Below the pieces are notes generated by a model. It saw only the letters and a list, made by a program, of their open reading frames with translations, was not told the origin of the DNA and did not search any database. Position numbers and translations under genes: made by a program. From the NCBI GenBank assembly GCA_003427395.1, contig BFEA01000024.1, positions 4,926,965 to 4,974,723 on the forward strand: a stretch of 47,759 nt of DNA, read 5' to 3'. Source of the DNA: Chara braunii. Lineage: Eukaryota; Streptophyta; Charophyceae; Charales; Characeae. The number at the start of each line of letters is the position of its first letter. The stretch's first letter is position 1. This document shows, in pieces, positions 1-8,160 of the stretch.

Positions 1-248
1 TGGGCATGCAATAGTCCGGACAGCGGGCAGCAAATAATTAATCCCGCGCTCGGAACGACCAGTGCAATCATTTGCCGCCCGCCTTCGGCCTTGGGGGCAT
101 TTACGGCTCCCGAACGGGCCCCTTAGGGCCCAACGTTCGTCCAGAATGAGCCTGGGTCCGCACAGGCGTGCGGATCGCAGGGCCACAGCCGTTTCTTTGG
201 GGCCTACCGGTAGGTAGGTTAGATAGGACCTAGGAAGGCGTGGGATTG

Positions 249-440
249 TTTTTTTTTTTTTTTTTTTTTTGTAAAAGGAGGCCGCGGTCTTGAGATATCA
301 TCATTGAGCTGACCGGCGCCAGGCAATTCAGAAATTCAGAAATATTTGGGTTTATTCGTCAAGTTCCGTCATCTAGGTTCAAACACGGGTCTGTATTTCA
401 ACAGTTCAATGGTGTACCCACTGAGCTAGGCTCTTGGGTT
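249..440 (-). mobile_element. tRNA-derived SINE
   Basis: Read on the minus strand, a tRNA-like head lies at about 435-366. It has an A box, TAGCTCAGTGGGTA (428-415), which fits the Pol III consensus, and a B-box-like GTGTTTGAACCTAG (386-373) at tRNA spacing. A body of about 95 bp follows and ends in a run of 22 A (T on the plus strand, 249-270). Head, body and A-tail in this order are the hallmarks of a tRNA-derived SINE moved in trans by LINE machinery. Flanking duplications are not clear: CAATCCCACG after the tail loosely resembles CACTCCCAACC before the head. A decayed tRNA gene is less likely because of the tail. Confidence 0.6.
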
Positions 441-1579
441 GGGAGTGTGTTTTAGGTTTGGTTCTTTTGGGAGTCGTATTGTCTGAGTTGTGTTGTCTTT
501 TCCGGTCTTGTCCGGTCTGGATGTGTCGTTTCGTTTTTTGACCAGACCCGTTGTGTCATTTGGACCATTCAGGCCTGTTTCAGGCCCAGCGGCCATTTTT
601 CAGGCCTGACGGTCTCAGATTGGGGCTGACCCACATCTCGGTCCAGCCCCTGTTTTTTCCTATCTTGGGATACCTCTGCTGATGCAGCAGAGGAGCCTGG
701 ACGTCCGGTTGGGACCCAGGCAGACCATCAGGACCAGGACTTGGGCCTGCGTCCTGGACCGTCGATTGGAGGTATGATCGGACGGCCCAGGATTCAGACC
801 AAGCTAGCTCTCAGTAGGCCCAGCGCTATATATGGCTGGGCCAGTTCGCAGTTGCGTACCGGTAGCATTCTAGACTGTACGCGGTCACTCGGCCGGTTGC
901 AGTGCTACAGGCCGGGTTGACGAGAGTGAAAGCACGAACTCTCCAGTCATACCAACACAACAGCTAGAAAGTACACAACAATCCGAGCACTCTTGTATTC
1001 AAGTGTTGACAGAAAGCCAAAGACCGCAGCAGCAGTTCATAGGGGTAACGGCAGCAACAGCTGACGTGCTACTTCTTTGAGTTTTGTCTCTTGCAATCAC
1101 AATTTCATTGCAATGAACACAAGGGGCTGTCAATGACATGTTCTTGTCCCACAAAAGCGGCACGGCGGCTGCTCATGTAGCGATCCAAAGAGCCTCTCTC
1201 CACCACTCACCGCATGCACGAAAGGCAAAACTTATGGCCTGTATGTTTCTATGTTCTAGCGTTAGACTCATGCTCATTTTGCACATTTGTTGAGTGGTGG
1301 GCGAGGGCCGAAGTCATCTTCCTAATGCCATTACATTGCAACTAATTCCTTGTTGTGGGATGCAGATCCATCTCTGGGTGTATGCATTGTCTCGTGACAG
1401 TTTCTTTTCGCTTTTTGAAGGGACTATTTCGCAAATTGTGTGTCATCGTTGAGCAGTGGCCATGCTGACTTATCTTCTTTGCATTTGTTCAAGTTTAACG
1501 GATGTTCCAAAAAGATGGGGTGCACGCACAGGCATTCGGGAACCCAAATCGCTTGTCAATTCGGCCCGTCATCTTTAGC
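441..1579. other. Non-coding stretch upstream of the serine acetyltransferase ORF
   Basis: No recognisable coding sequence. The left part (540-800) is rich in CAGGCC/GGCCC motifs like those in the LTRs at 6,825 and 25,398, so it may be an old unrecognised LTR or the promoter region of the downstream gene. From 900 to 1,579 the sequence is unique-looking and mixed in composition. Short open frames here show no family features. Confidence 0.5.
826..835 (+). promoter_or_regulatory. TATA-box-like site
   Basis: The sequence CTATATATGG is surrounded by GC-rich DNA, the usual look of a Pol II TATA box. It could drive the open frame at 2,206 through a long 5' leader, or it could belong to an unrecognised LTR. 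No transcript evidence is visible. Confidence 0.3.
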
Positions 1580-2205
1580 ACAGGAGCAATGGAGCGACAT
1601 AGATGTATTTAGTACGCCAGCACAAGTGCATAGAAGCACCATCGCTCTGGCATAACAACATACATCAGCATAAGTGCATAACTGCATAACCACATAAGAG
1701 CGTACCAGCAACGCAGCTGCAGTGCAGCAGCGTTCTGATTGCAGTTCAAGAGCGTAGCAGATGCGTAGCAGCGTATCAGCGCGGGCAGCAGCACAGCAGC
1801 ACAGAGGCAAGCAGAAGCAGCAGTAGCAGCAGCAGCAGGACAGAAGCAAAGGCACAACATAGCCGACTAGCGTACGCAGAACATAGACGACCAGCACAGG
1901 CACAGCATAGCTGCACAACACAGAATTAGAAGCAGCATAGCATAGCAACATGAAAAGAACTTTAAAGAAGTGCATAGCAGCACCAGGACTGTGGAATAGC
2001 AGCATCACTGCAGTACACAGCAGTATAGTAACGGCGCAAGAGATAGCAAGAGCATTAATCCATAGCAGCAGTAGCAGAAGAATAGGGAAGGTGACAGCCA
2101 CAGTGGCAAAGGCAGCAGCAGTGGTAGCACAGTGGCATACTGACGACATACCAGCATCATCACCAGAACAAGAGCACGGTCACAGTATAGCCGCATGAGC
2201 AGCAT
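1580..2205. repeat. GCA/CATAGCAG-rich low-complexity region
   Basis: Degenerate repeats built on GCA, AGCAGC and CATAGCAG run from about 1,580 and continue to about 2,520. Open frames on both strands here (Cys/Leu-rich on the minus strand, Ala/Gln/Ser-rich on the plus strand) are products of this composition. The repeat runs into the start of the long ORF at 2,206, which weakens confidence in that ORF's first hundred codons. Confidence 0.6.
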
Positions 2206-5200
2206 ATGGCTAGCAGAAGAAGGCTAGCTGAGCAACGTCAGGAAAAAGCTGAAGAGCAGAAGCAAGAGCATGACAGGGCACAGGAGCTGCGGCAGCATAG
2301 AAGTGACATATCAGCTGGAATAACAAAAAAAAGAAAAAAAGAAAAAAAAAAGCATAGCAGCAGCTGTAACGTAACAGCATATGACAAGCAGCAGCATAGC
2401 CTCAGCAAAGTAGCGGCAGCAAGACTGACAGTACTGCAGCTGTACAACAGCATGGCAACAGACAAGCAGCGTACTGGCAGCAAAACACATACTAGCAGGA
2501 GCATGGCTCCAAAGCAGCAAAACTGCACTTCGCTCCTACCAATAATAACTTTCCATATCGGATGCATTCCCTGTCTCTGTATGGCCAACATCAGTTTCAT
2601 GGTCAGATGGAGGGAGGCCATAATGGAACCCATTATGGGCGTACTGCCTGATACTCTACAGAGCAAGACACTTCCCGTGCCCGAAGGGCGGGAGGCCAAA
2701 AGGGGCCCCAGCATGGGCTTACCGTCTGACAGTCTGCAGGCCCTCTTCCTTTGCTGTGTTTCGCCTTACCTTTTTTCCTTACGGATTGTGAAATTGTGTG
2801 TGCAGATGGCCGTCCCTCTCGTCCGTGCGCAAGCCAACGTCAGAGGCTGGGCAGCGAGTGACCTTGTCAGACAGTCCTGGGCAAGAAGTGCACCCCTGGA
2901 TCTGACAAATAATGGTTTAGGGTTTCATGTTTGTAAGGGACTGGGGAGGAGCTTCAAACCCATCCTCGCACGGGAGCGATGTGCACTGCTGCCTTCCCCG
3001 CCCACGGGCAAGGTAACTGTTAATTTGCACAGGTGCTGGTGCGGCACGCGGAGGAGTTGGCATGCACTTGATGGATTGCCATGTGGGCTCCCTCCGGCTA
3101 CGGACCAATTCGAATCCCGGAAGGGGAGCAGCTGCAGCAGCACGAGTCGGCCATCCCCCCCCCTCTCAGGTATCCAAATCCGGGGGGATAGCAGTTATGA
3201 TTTCCAGCGTCTACAACTCAGGGAACGAGGTATTGGATGGAAAAGCTCTAGCCGGGAAGTGTCGATGGTGGCACAAAGATCAGAGGCAACAAAACGACAA
3301 AATGTTTATGTGGAACCTTTTGGGGATCATGCGAGCAACCCCAAGTTGCCCACCCCTGACGAGGAGCATCTGAAGCATGCAAAGTCGTTTGTCGGTTCTC
3401 CACCTCTTGACACCTGTTGCTTTCGGCTCTCTCCCTTCCCCAGAGGCGCATGCTCGTTATTACCAGCATGGCTCCCGTTCTCTGCTGATGCAGTGGTGAT
3501 GGTGCCAAAGTTGGGTTGTTGGCCGCTCAGTTGGGGGCTACAAAATGGTAGGAGAGCGTCGTCCCTGCGGTTGTCTCCTTCATTTTGCAGCTCCTCTGGA
3601 GTCCATAACGGCCCATTGGATGATGATGATAAGGCAAGTGCGGTGGGGACCGTCCGCAGGCAGGAGGGGGTTGCTCAGGGTGATGAAAGAGGAGGAGGAG
3701 GAGGAATAGATGATGGGTTGGGTTGTCGAGAGACATTGCTGGAGGATCGACATTGTGATCAGTATGCCCCCATCGAGCTCGCAGGAGGAAGAAATTGTTT
3801 AGAGAAGACATCGGGTGCAGGGCGTGAAACATGGAAGGAGGGAGTTGAGAAAGAGGACTTCCATGGGAGGGAGTGTTGCAGCGAAGACAAGAAGGAGACA
3901 ACGGGGGAAGAAATTGATTGGCTGAGTTATGAGAGCTGTGAGGGCTTGGATGATCACGATAGGTCGTTCCTGTCAGAAATGGGTTTTGGTGAGAAGGTCC
4001 ATTCAACAGGTTGGAGAGTGGCAGAGACGTTTCATGCCAAAGGTTGCAGTGTTTCTTCAGCAGGGAGCAGTCAAAAAGGGGGTGGCACAGTGACAAATGA
4101 GGAAAAGCGTGGGGCTGGTGAAGGCGATGGAGGGGGCGCTGAGCCCACTCTTGACAGCGGTGAAAATGGTGGGACGATGGGAGGAGATGCAGGTAATGAC
4201 AGTAGCACAGACAAAAGCACTGCTTCAGAGAGGGCACGGCACAAGAGGATTGTGCTAAACGGACATGTAACACAGATAGATCAGGAGTGGAGCCAGGGTT
4301 TTCCTTCTTACATGCAAAGCAATGAAGATGATTTTTTAATGGCCTGGGATGATGAGGCGGAGGAGGGGGAGGAGGGGAGCGAGGTCAGGATTGTTGAGGA
4401 ATGGGTTGAGAAGGGCAGTGGAGATGGCACGAGAGGGAGAAAAGGAAGCGAGGAAGCGAGGCTTCGAGGGACCAAAGAAAGGGAGGGACCGGGACGAGGG
4501 GGGAATAGCAACCACGGCTGTAGCAACGTGGCAAACAGTGGGTTAATGAGCGCGGAAGGAAGTGGTGGAGGCAGGAAGAAGTCGAAGAAGAGAGTGAAGG
4601 GAGTGAACGATGCTGCGGCAGCAAAGGCCGCCATGGCAGCTGTGAATGCAGTTGCACAGGTCAAAGCTGTCACCCTTTCACCCCCAGCAGGAGATAACAC
4701 TGGGCGTCATGTTACGCTGGGTGCACCGGCCCATTCTGCAGCGCGCCTGCCATCGGATGGAGCCATGGCTCTTCCTGAACTGATCTCCGATGATCCAATT
4801 TGGGCGGCGGTCCGAGCAGAAGCACGGTTGGAGGCTGAGAAAGAACCCCTCCTTAGCAGCTTCCTGTATGCCAGCATTCTCGCTCACCCTCAGTTTGAGA
4901 AGTCCCTAGGTTTCGTTTTGGCCAATCGCCTGCAGAGCCCGACGCTGCTGGCCACCGAGCTTAAGCAGATCTTCGAAGATGTGCTTTTAGGCGATAACTA
5001 TGTGCGACAAGCTATCCGTGCGGACGTCCAGGCTGTCAAGGATCGAGATCCCTCCTGCACGTCATATCACTACGCTTTATTGTACTTCAAAGGTTACCAG
5101 GCGTTGCAGGCATTCAGAATCGCCCACGCGCTTTGGGAACGGGGACGGCAGGTGCTGGCGCTAGCGCTTCAAAGTCGCATCTCGGAGGTCTTTGCCATGG

Positions 5201-6015
5201 ACATCCACCCTGCGGCAAAGATCGGCCGGGGGATTCTCATTGACCATGGGACGGGAGTTGTGATCGGAGAGACGACTGTGATTGGGGATCGGGTATCATT
5301 ACTGCAGGCTGTCACTTTGGGTGGCACGGGCAAGGAGGCGGGTAACCGTCACCCAAAGATCCGTGATGGTGTGCTTCTTGGTGCAGGTGCCACGGTTCTT
5401 GGCAATATCGTGGTCGGCAAGGGAGCGATGGTGGCCGCGGGGTCATTGGTCCTCAATGATGTCCCACCCCACAGCATGGTTGCCGGAACCCCTGCCAAGG
5501 TGGTTGGAGAGAAGCTGGTCATCGAGCCTGCTCTTGCCATGAAACACGAAATGTCCGTGAAGGGTAGCTTTGGGACTAGCTCTGCTGCATCTACCATAAC
5601 GAAGCAATCCAGCAGGAGCAGCATACGAGACATGCCTATCGGGGACAAGGACCCGACTAAGGGCTCAGAACACGGGCCCGATGGACCTGCACTTCCTTCC
5701 ACATCTCGTTCAACCGCTGTGGCTCCCGCGGGCACACTCAAAACCGAGAATTGCAGAAAGACTTCTGCCAAGGAGTACAATGCAGGTGGCGATAGAAGTC
5801 CGTCGTGGCCTTCTGCTTCTTCTGCTTCTGCTTCTGCTTCTGCTTCTGCTTCTGCTTCTGCTTCTGCTTCTGCTCATTATCCCTGTTCATGGGATTATGA
5901 GAAGAATGATGCCTGGAAATCGGCTTGCTATGCGGGGATCAATCTTGAAGAATGGAATGAATCTCTTGACATCGATGTGGAGGAGGGGTGTTGGCATAAT
6001 GGAGATGGAATTTGA
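2206..6015 (+). CDS. Serine O-acetyltransferase (plant type) with long N-terminal extension
   Basis: The enzyme transfers an acetyl group from acetyl-CoA to L-serine, giving O-acetylserine, the committed step of cysteine synthesis. The frame is 1,269 codons. Residues about 856-1,108 match plant serine acetyltransferases without a break: the helical SAT N-domain (DPIWAAVRAEARLEAEKEP, LSSFLYASILAHP, LANRLQSPTLLATEL), then the left-handed beta-helix with DIHPAAKIGRG, the catalytic Asp-His in LIDHGTGVVIGET (D1013, H1014), VTLGGTGKEAGNRHP and MVAGTPAKVVG. A Ser/Ala-rich linker follows, and the protein ends in GDGI, like the bacterial CysE tail that docks into O-acetylserine sulfhydrylase. The first ~850 residues are not recognised: K/E/Q-rich, then mixed, then acidic and Gly-rich. 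The ATG at 2,206 is the first after an in-frame stop at 2,188. A later start at 3,499 would give a Ser/Arg-rich, transit-peptide-like N-terminus (MVPKLGCWPLSWGLQNGRRA). Acceptor-like CAG at 2,805 and 3,444 and a donor-like GTAAGG at 2,932 mean introns in 2,206-3,444 are possible, although more than 400 stop-free codons argue for coding. Confidence 0.75.
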   Translation: MASRRRLAEQRQEKAEEQKQEHDRAQELRQHRSDISAGITKKRKKEKKKHSSSCNVTAYDKQQHSLSKVAAARLTVLQLYNSMATDKQRTGSKTHTSRSMAPKQQNCTSLLPIITFHIGCIPCLCMANISFMVRWREAIMEPIMGVLPDTLQSKTLPVPEGREAKRGPSMGLPSDSLQALFLCCVSPYLFSLRIVKLCVQMAVPLVRAQANVRGWAASDLVRQSWARSAPLDLTNNGLGFHVCKGLGRSFKPILARERCALLPSPPTGKVTVNLHRCWCGTRRSWHALDGLPCGLPPATDQFESRKGSSCSSTSRPSPPLSGIQIRGDSSYDFQRLQLRERGIGWKSSSREVSMVAQRSEATKRQNVYVEPFGDHASNPKLPTPDEEHLKHAKSFVGSPPLDTCCFRLSPFPRGACSLLPAWLPFSADAVVMVPKLGCWPLSWGLQNGRRASSLRLSPSFCSSSGVHNGPLDDDDKASAVGTVRRQEGVAQGDERGGGGGIDDGLGCRETLLEDRHCDQYAPIELAGGRNCLEKTSGAGRETWKEGVEKEDFHGRECCSEDKKETTGEEIDWLSYESCEGLDDHDRSFLSEMGFGEKVHSTGWRVAETFHAKGCSVSSAGSSQKGGGTVTNEEKRGAGEGDGGGAEPTLDSGENGGTMGGDAGNDSSTDKSTASERARHKRIVLNGHVTQIDQEWSQGFPSYMQSNEDDFLMAWDDEAEEGEEGSEVRIVEEWVEKGSGDGTRGRKGSEEARLRGTKEREGPGRGGNSNHGCSNVANSGLMSAEGSGGGRKKSKKRVKGVNDAAAAKAAMAAVNAVAQVKAVTLSPPAGDNTGRHVTLGAPAHSAARLPSDGAMALPELISDDPIWAAVRAEARLEAEKEPLLSSFLYASILAHPQFEKSLGFVLANRLQSPTLLATELKQIFEDVLLGDNYVRQAIRADVQAVKDRDPSCTSYHYALLYFKGYQALQAFRIAHALWERGRQVLALALQSRISEVFAMDIHPAAKIGRGILIDHGTGVVIGETTVIGDRVSLLQAVTLGGTGKEAGNRHPKIRDGVLLGAGATVLGNIVVGKGAMVAAGSLVLNDVPPHSMVAGTPAKVVGEKLVIEPALAMKHEMSVKGSFGTSSAASTITKQSSRSSIRDMPIGDKDPTKGSEHGPDGPALPSTSRSTAVAPAGTLKTENCRKTSAKEYNAGGDRSPSWPSASSASASASASASASASASAHYPCSWDYEKNDAWKSACYAGINLEEWNESLDIDVEEGCWHNGDGI
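5811..5874 (+). repeat. Coding (TTCTGC)n microsatellite
   Basis: About ten TTCTGC hexamers encode an alternating Ser-Ala tract between the acetyltransferase core and its C-terminal tail. Length changes in steps of six keep the frame, so the linker can vary between individuals without loss of the GDGI end. Confidence 0.85.
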
Positions 6016-6590
6016 TAACCCTGTGAGTGAATACCTATCAACCGTTTGCTCTAACTTCGGTGAGTGGAACGCCTCTGTGCACTCAATATTTATGTGACGG
6101 AAGGGCATTGGCGTAACCCGAGGACATCCCTCCCATGTTATAAGCATGCAGGTGTGTATATACTATATACGTGCTACTCTTTGTAATCGGAACTGCTCAG
6201 CTTCCTTTGCAGGTTTGTAATCGGATTGGATGCCTAGACGATGTATCATCAGTTTTCGATTCGAGTGGTCGACCAAATTCGTGCAATCAGCTTGCAACCT
6301 TAGGATTGGTGTGCTGAACTGCGTTCCCATCTTCTGGTGTGTTGACCGGTTTGTGAGTTAGGGTCTATAATTGCATTGATTGCATTGATAGTTGTCCAGT
6401 GCAAGTGGAATTGACCCTGACCAAATTCAAAGTGCGTTAGATGATGCTAGCAGGGTGGATATGTGCAAAGGCAGTGATGGGCGGACAACTTGAAGGAGAT
6501 TCTCGGTCATGGCATGACAGTGATTGAAGCAGTGTATTCTGGTCTGACTGGGAATGCTATATCCGGGTTGGACATTCTCTGTGCATCAAA
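6016..6590. other. 3' flank of the serine acetyltransferase gene
   Basis: No coding sequence is recognised. A donor-like CG|GTGAGT (about 6,060) and an acceptor-like CTTCCTTTGCAG ending at about 6,212 could bound an intron in the 3' UTR. TGTAA, the polyadenylation signal used by some green algae, occurs just before and just after that acceptor. Both readings are weak without transcripts. Confidence 0.35.
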
Positions 6591-6631
<41 letters not shown>

Positions 6632-6664
6632 CGACGACGATGGCAATGATGATGATGATGATGA
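6591..6664. repeat. (GAT)n microsatellite
   Basis: A GATGAT... run interrupted by GACGAC and GGCAAT. The poly-Met frame over it is a by-product of the repeat. Confidence 0.9.
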
Positions 6665-6707
6665 ATCAATGATTAATATTTGAGTATTATATATAGGGTT
6701 CAGCCTC

Positions 6708-6744
6708 CTGATAAGTCGGTGAAACTCCGACGAAACAGTTTGTC
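6708..6744 (+). ncRNA. Hammerhead-ribozyme-like core, left arm (degenerate)
   Basis: CTGATAA, a stem TCGG/CCGA with loop, CGAAAC, then ACA-GTT-TGT as a possible 3-bp stem III, and GTC as the would-be cleavage triplet. This follows the order of a type I hammerhead (CUGAUGA, stem II, GAAA, short stem III, NUH), a form known from Penelope-like retroelements. Here the core reads CTGATAA instead of CTGATGA, which would be expected to kill catalysis. A convincing stem I is not seen. Confidence 0.35.
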
Positions 6745-6824
6745 ACAGCCCCTCGTTTGCTGTCCTCTTCTGAGTCTTCTCTCTCTCTGCCTACGGTTTA
6801 CCGGGCAGCTCTGTTTGACTATAT

Positions 6825-7744
6825 TGCGAGGCCACTGCCTCTATGAGCCCATTCGGCCCCTTTTTGATAGCCTGTCGGCCCCCCTAAATGAAGGCTGGCT
6901 CGATGAGGCCCCTCAGGGCCTTATTTCGGCCTCTGCGCAACTTCGGAAATTCAGGCAGTTGTGCAGCGCCAGTTGGTTAAGAGAATCCAGGCCCTGGGCC
7001 GGCTGTGTGAATGTATGGAAAGCAGGCCCTGGGCTGGATACGGGTACTGGGCCAAACACATGCAAAGGCAGTTGGGTGCGTGCAACCACCCCAGGCCCCA
7101 GGCCTGTTCTCGATCGTACTGGGCCTCAGGCTACCGGGGCCTACTGGAAGCTTCCTGGGACTGGACGCAGGCAGGCCAATTCGATATAGCAAAGGGCCTG
7201 CCTCCGCATTCCTCATTCAGGTGCTGGCTGCATGCTGCGCAAGCGCTGCTGCGCTATTTGCTGGCTGGCACTCACGCTCTCACGGGTGAGCAGGAAGGAG
7301 CGGGCAGCCATAGCCGAGCTGCTCCGCTGTGAGCTGGGTGTGGCGCAGGGTGGTCCTTGGGTGCTAGTGGCATCTGTGTGTTGGGGAACGAGGTTGTGAG
7401 TGAAGCGAGAGACATACCTGGTGCTGGAAGCGTGAGACATTGGTCGCTGTATGCTCGTGCTTTGGGGGAGCTGTTGTCGTCAACTTCGGCATTGTAGTAT
7501 AGGCTAGATAGGATCTGCCACATGTAGTCTGGGCGCCGAGCGCCAGATAGGATATCAACTCTGGTTCTTCGTTGATGATGATGATGGGACTATTTCAGCA
7601 TTGTCAATTATGAACTCTTGGTGTGTTCTTATTTGGTGAATCTCGTGATGCAATTCTGCTGTTGGTTCGAGGTCACGACTATCAGGACTCATACGTATGA
7701 TGCTGTTTGATTGCTGAAGTTTGCTATTGCTCATCTTCCTTGCA
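6825..7744 (+). mobile_element. Solo LTR of a Ty3/gypsy element
   Basis: This 920-bp segment aligns along its whole length with the 3' LTR at 25,398-26,316. It begins TGCGAGG and ends CCTTGCA, the TG...CA ends and short inverted termini of an LTR. It is flanked by ATAT on both sides (6,821-6,824 and 7,745-7,748), a possible 4-bp target duplication, though in AT-rich DNA. No internal element is present, so it is a solo LTR left by recombination. It is clearly more diverged than the LTR pair around 21.8-26.3 kb. Open frames inside it are not genes. Confidence 0.8.
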
Positions 7745-7846
7745 ATATAGCAGTTCTGTTTGTGACGATATATATATATCGTCAAATAGAACTGCCCGGT
7801 AAACCGTAGGCAGAGAGGGAGAAGAGGACAACAAACGAGGGGCTGT

Positions 7847-7883
7847 GACAAACTGTTTCGTCGGAGTTTCACCGACTCATCAG
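7847..7883 (-). ncRNA. Hammerhead-ribozyme-like core, right arm (core intact)
   Basis: On the minus strand: CTGATGA, stem II GTCGG/CCGAC with a TGAAACT loop, GAAAC, a possible stem III ACA/TGT with a GTT loop, then GTC. All catalytic-core positions of the hammerhead consensus are present. The sequence 5' of the core is TA-rich and does not pair with the sequence after GTC, so stem I is missing or truncated and cleavage is uncertain. Confidence 0.45.
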
Positions 7884-8098
7884 GATATATATATATATTT
7901 ATTATATATGTTATTATACTTATATATATTGCTATTTGTCCTCTTCTCCCTCTCTGCCTACTGTTTACCGGGCAGATCTGTTTGACTATATAATATATAT
8001 ATTATTATATTGTTATATATTATATATGTATTTATTTATATGTTATTATATTGATATATATTGCTATATATTATATATGTTGTTATATATTGACTCGA
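7884..8098. repeat. TA-rich low-complexity DNA with a partial arm copy
   Basis: Mostly TATATA/TTATATAT. At about 7,937-7,992 it contains a third, partial copy of the inverted-repeat arm in plus orientation (CCTCTTCTCCCTCTCTGCC, GTTTACCGGGCAG, CTGTTTGACTATAT) that lacks the hammerhead-like part. A short (GAT)n follows at about 8,098. Confidence 0.7.
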
Positions 8099-8160
8099 TG
8101 ATGATGATGATGGCTCACAGTTGTGGTTTTACTTGCAGGTCTGACTTGGTTGGTCTTATT

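Larger units (their letters stand above)
6699..7885. mobile_element. Inverted-repeat element (arms ~120 bp) split by a solo LTR
   Basis: The left arm (about 6,705-6,824, plus strand) and the right arm (about 7,749-7,885, minus strand) are near-complementary. Both read, from the outside in, CCTGATRAGTCGG, GAAACTCCGACGAAACAG, CACAGCCCCTCGTTTG, a pyrimidine-rich block, GCCTACGGTTTACCGGGCAG and CTGTTTGACTATAT. The arms abut TA-rich DNA outside. Without the 920-bp LTR at 6,825-7,744 they would form a nearly closed hairpin of about 250 bp. It could be a foldback/MITE-type element or two opposed termini of a Penelope-like element (see the hammerhead-like cores in each arm). Confidence 0.6.

Noticed and set aside
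1556-2149. Minus-strand frame rich in Cys, Leu and Val resembling a membrane protein
   Set aside because: It is the antisense of GCA-repeat DNA; the composition follows from the repeat and no domain is seen.
3060-3125. tRNA-like sequence (AATTCGAATCCCGG)
   Set aside because: The T-arm stem does not pair and there is no proper A box at tRNA spacing.
3527-4700. Long minus-strand frames opposite the serine acetyltransferase gene
   Set aside because: They are His/Pro/Leu/Ser-rich shadows of the Glu/Gly-rich coding strand.
5681-6097. Overlapping plus-strand frame with a poly-Leu tract
   Set aside because: It is the TTCTGC hexamer run read in another frame; the main frame ends in the meaningful GDGI.
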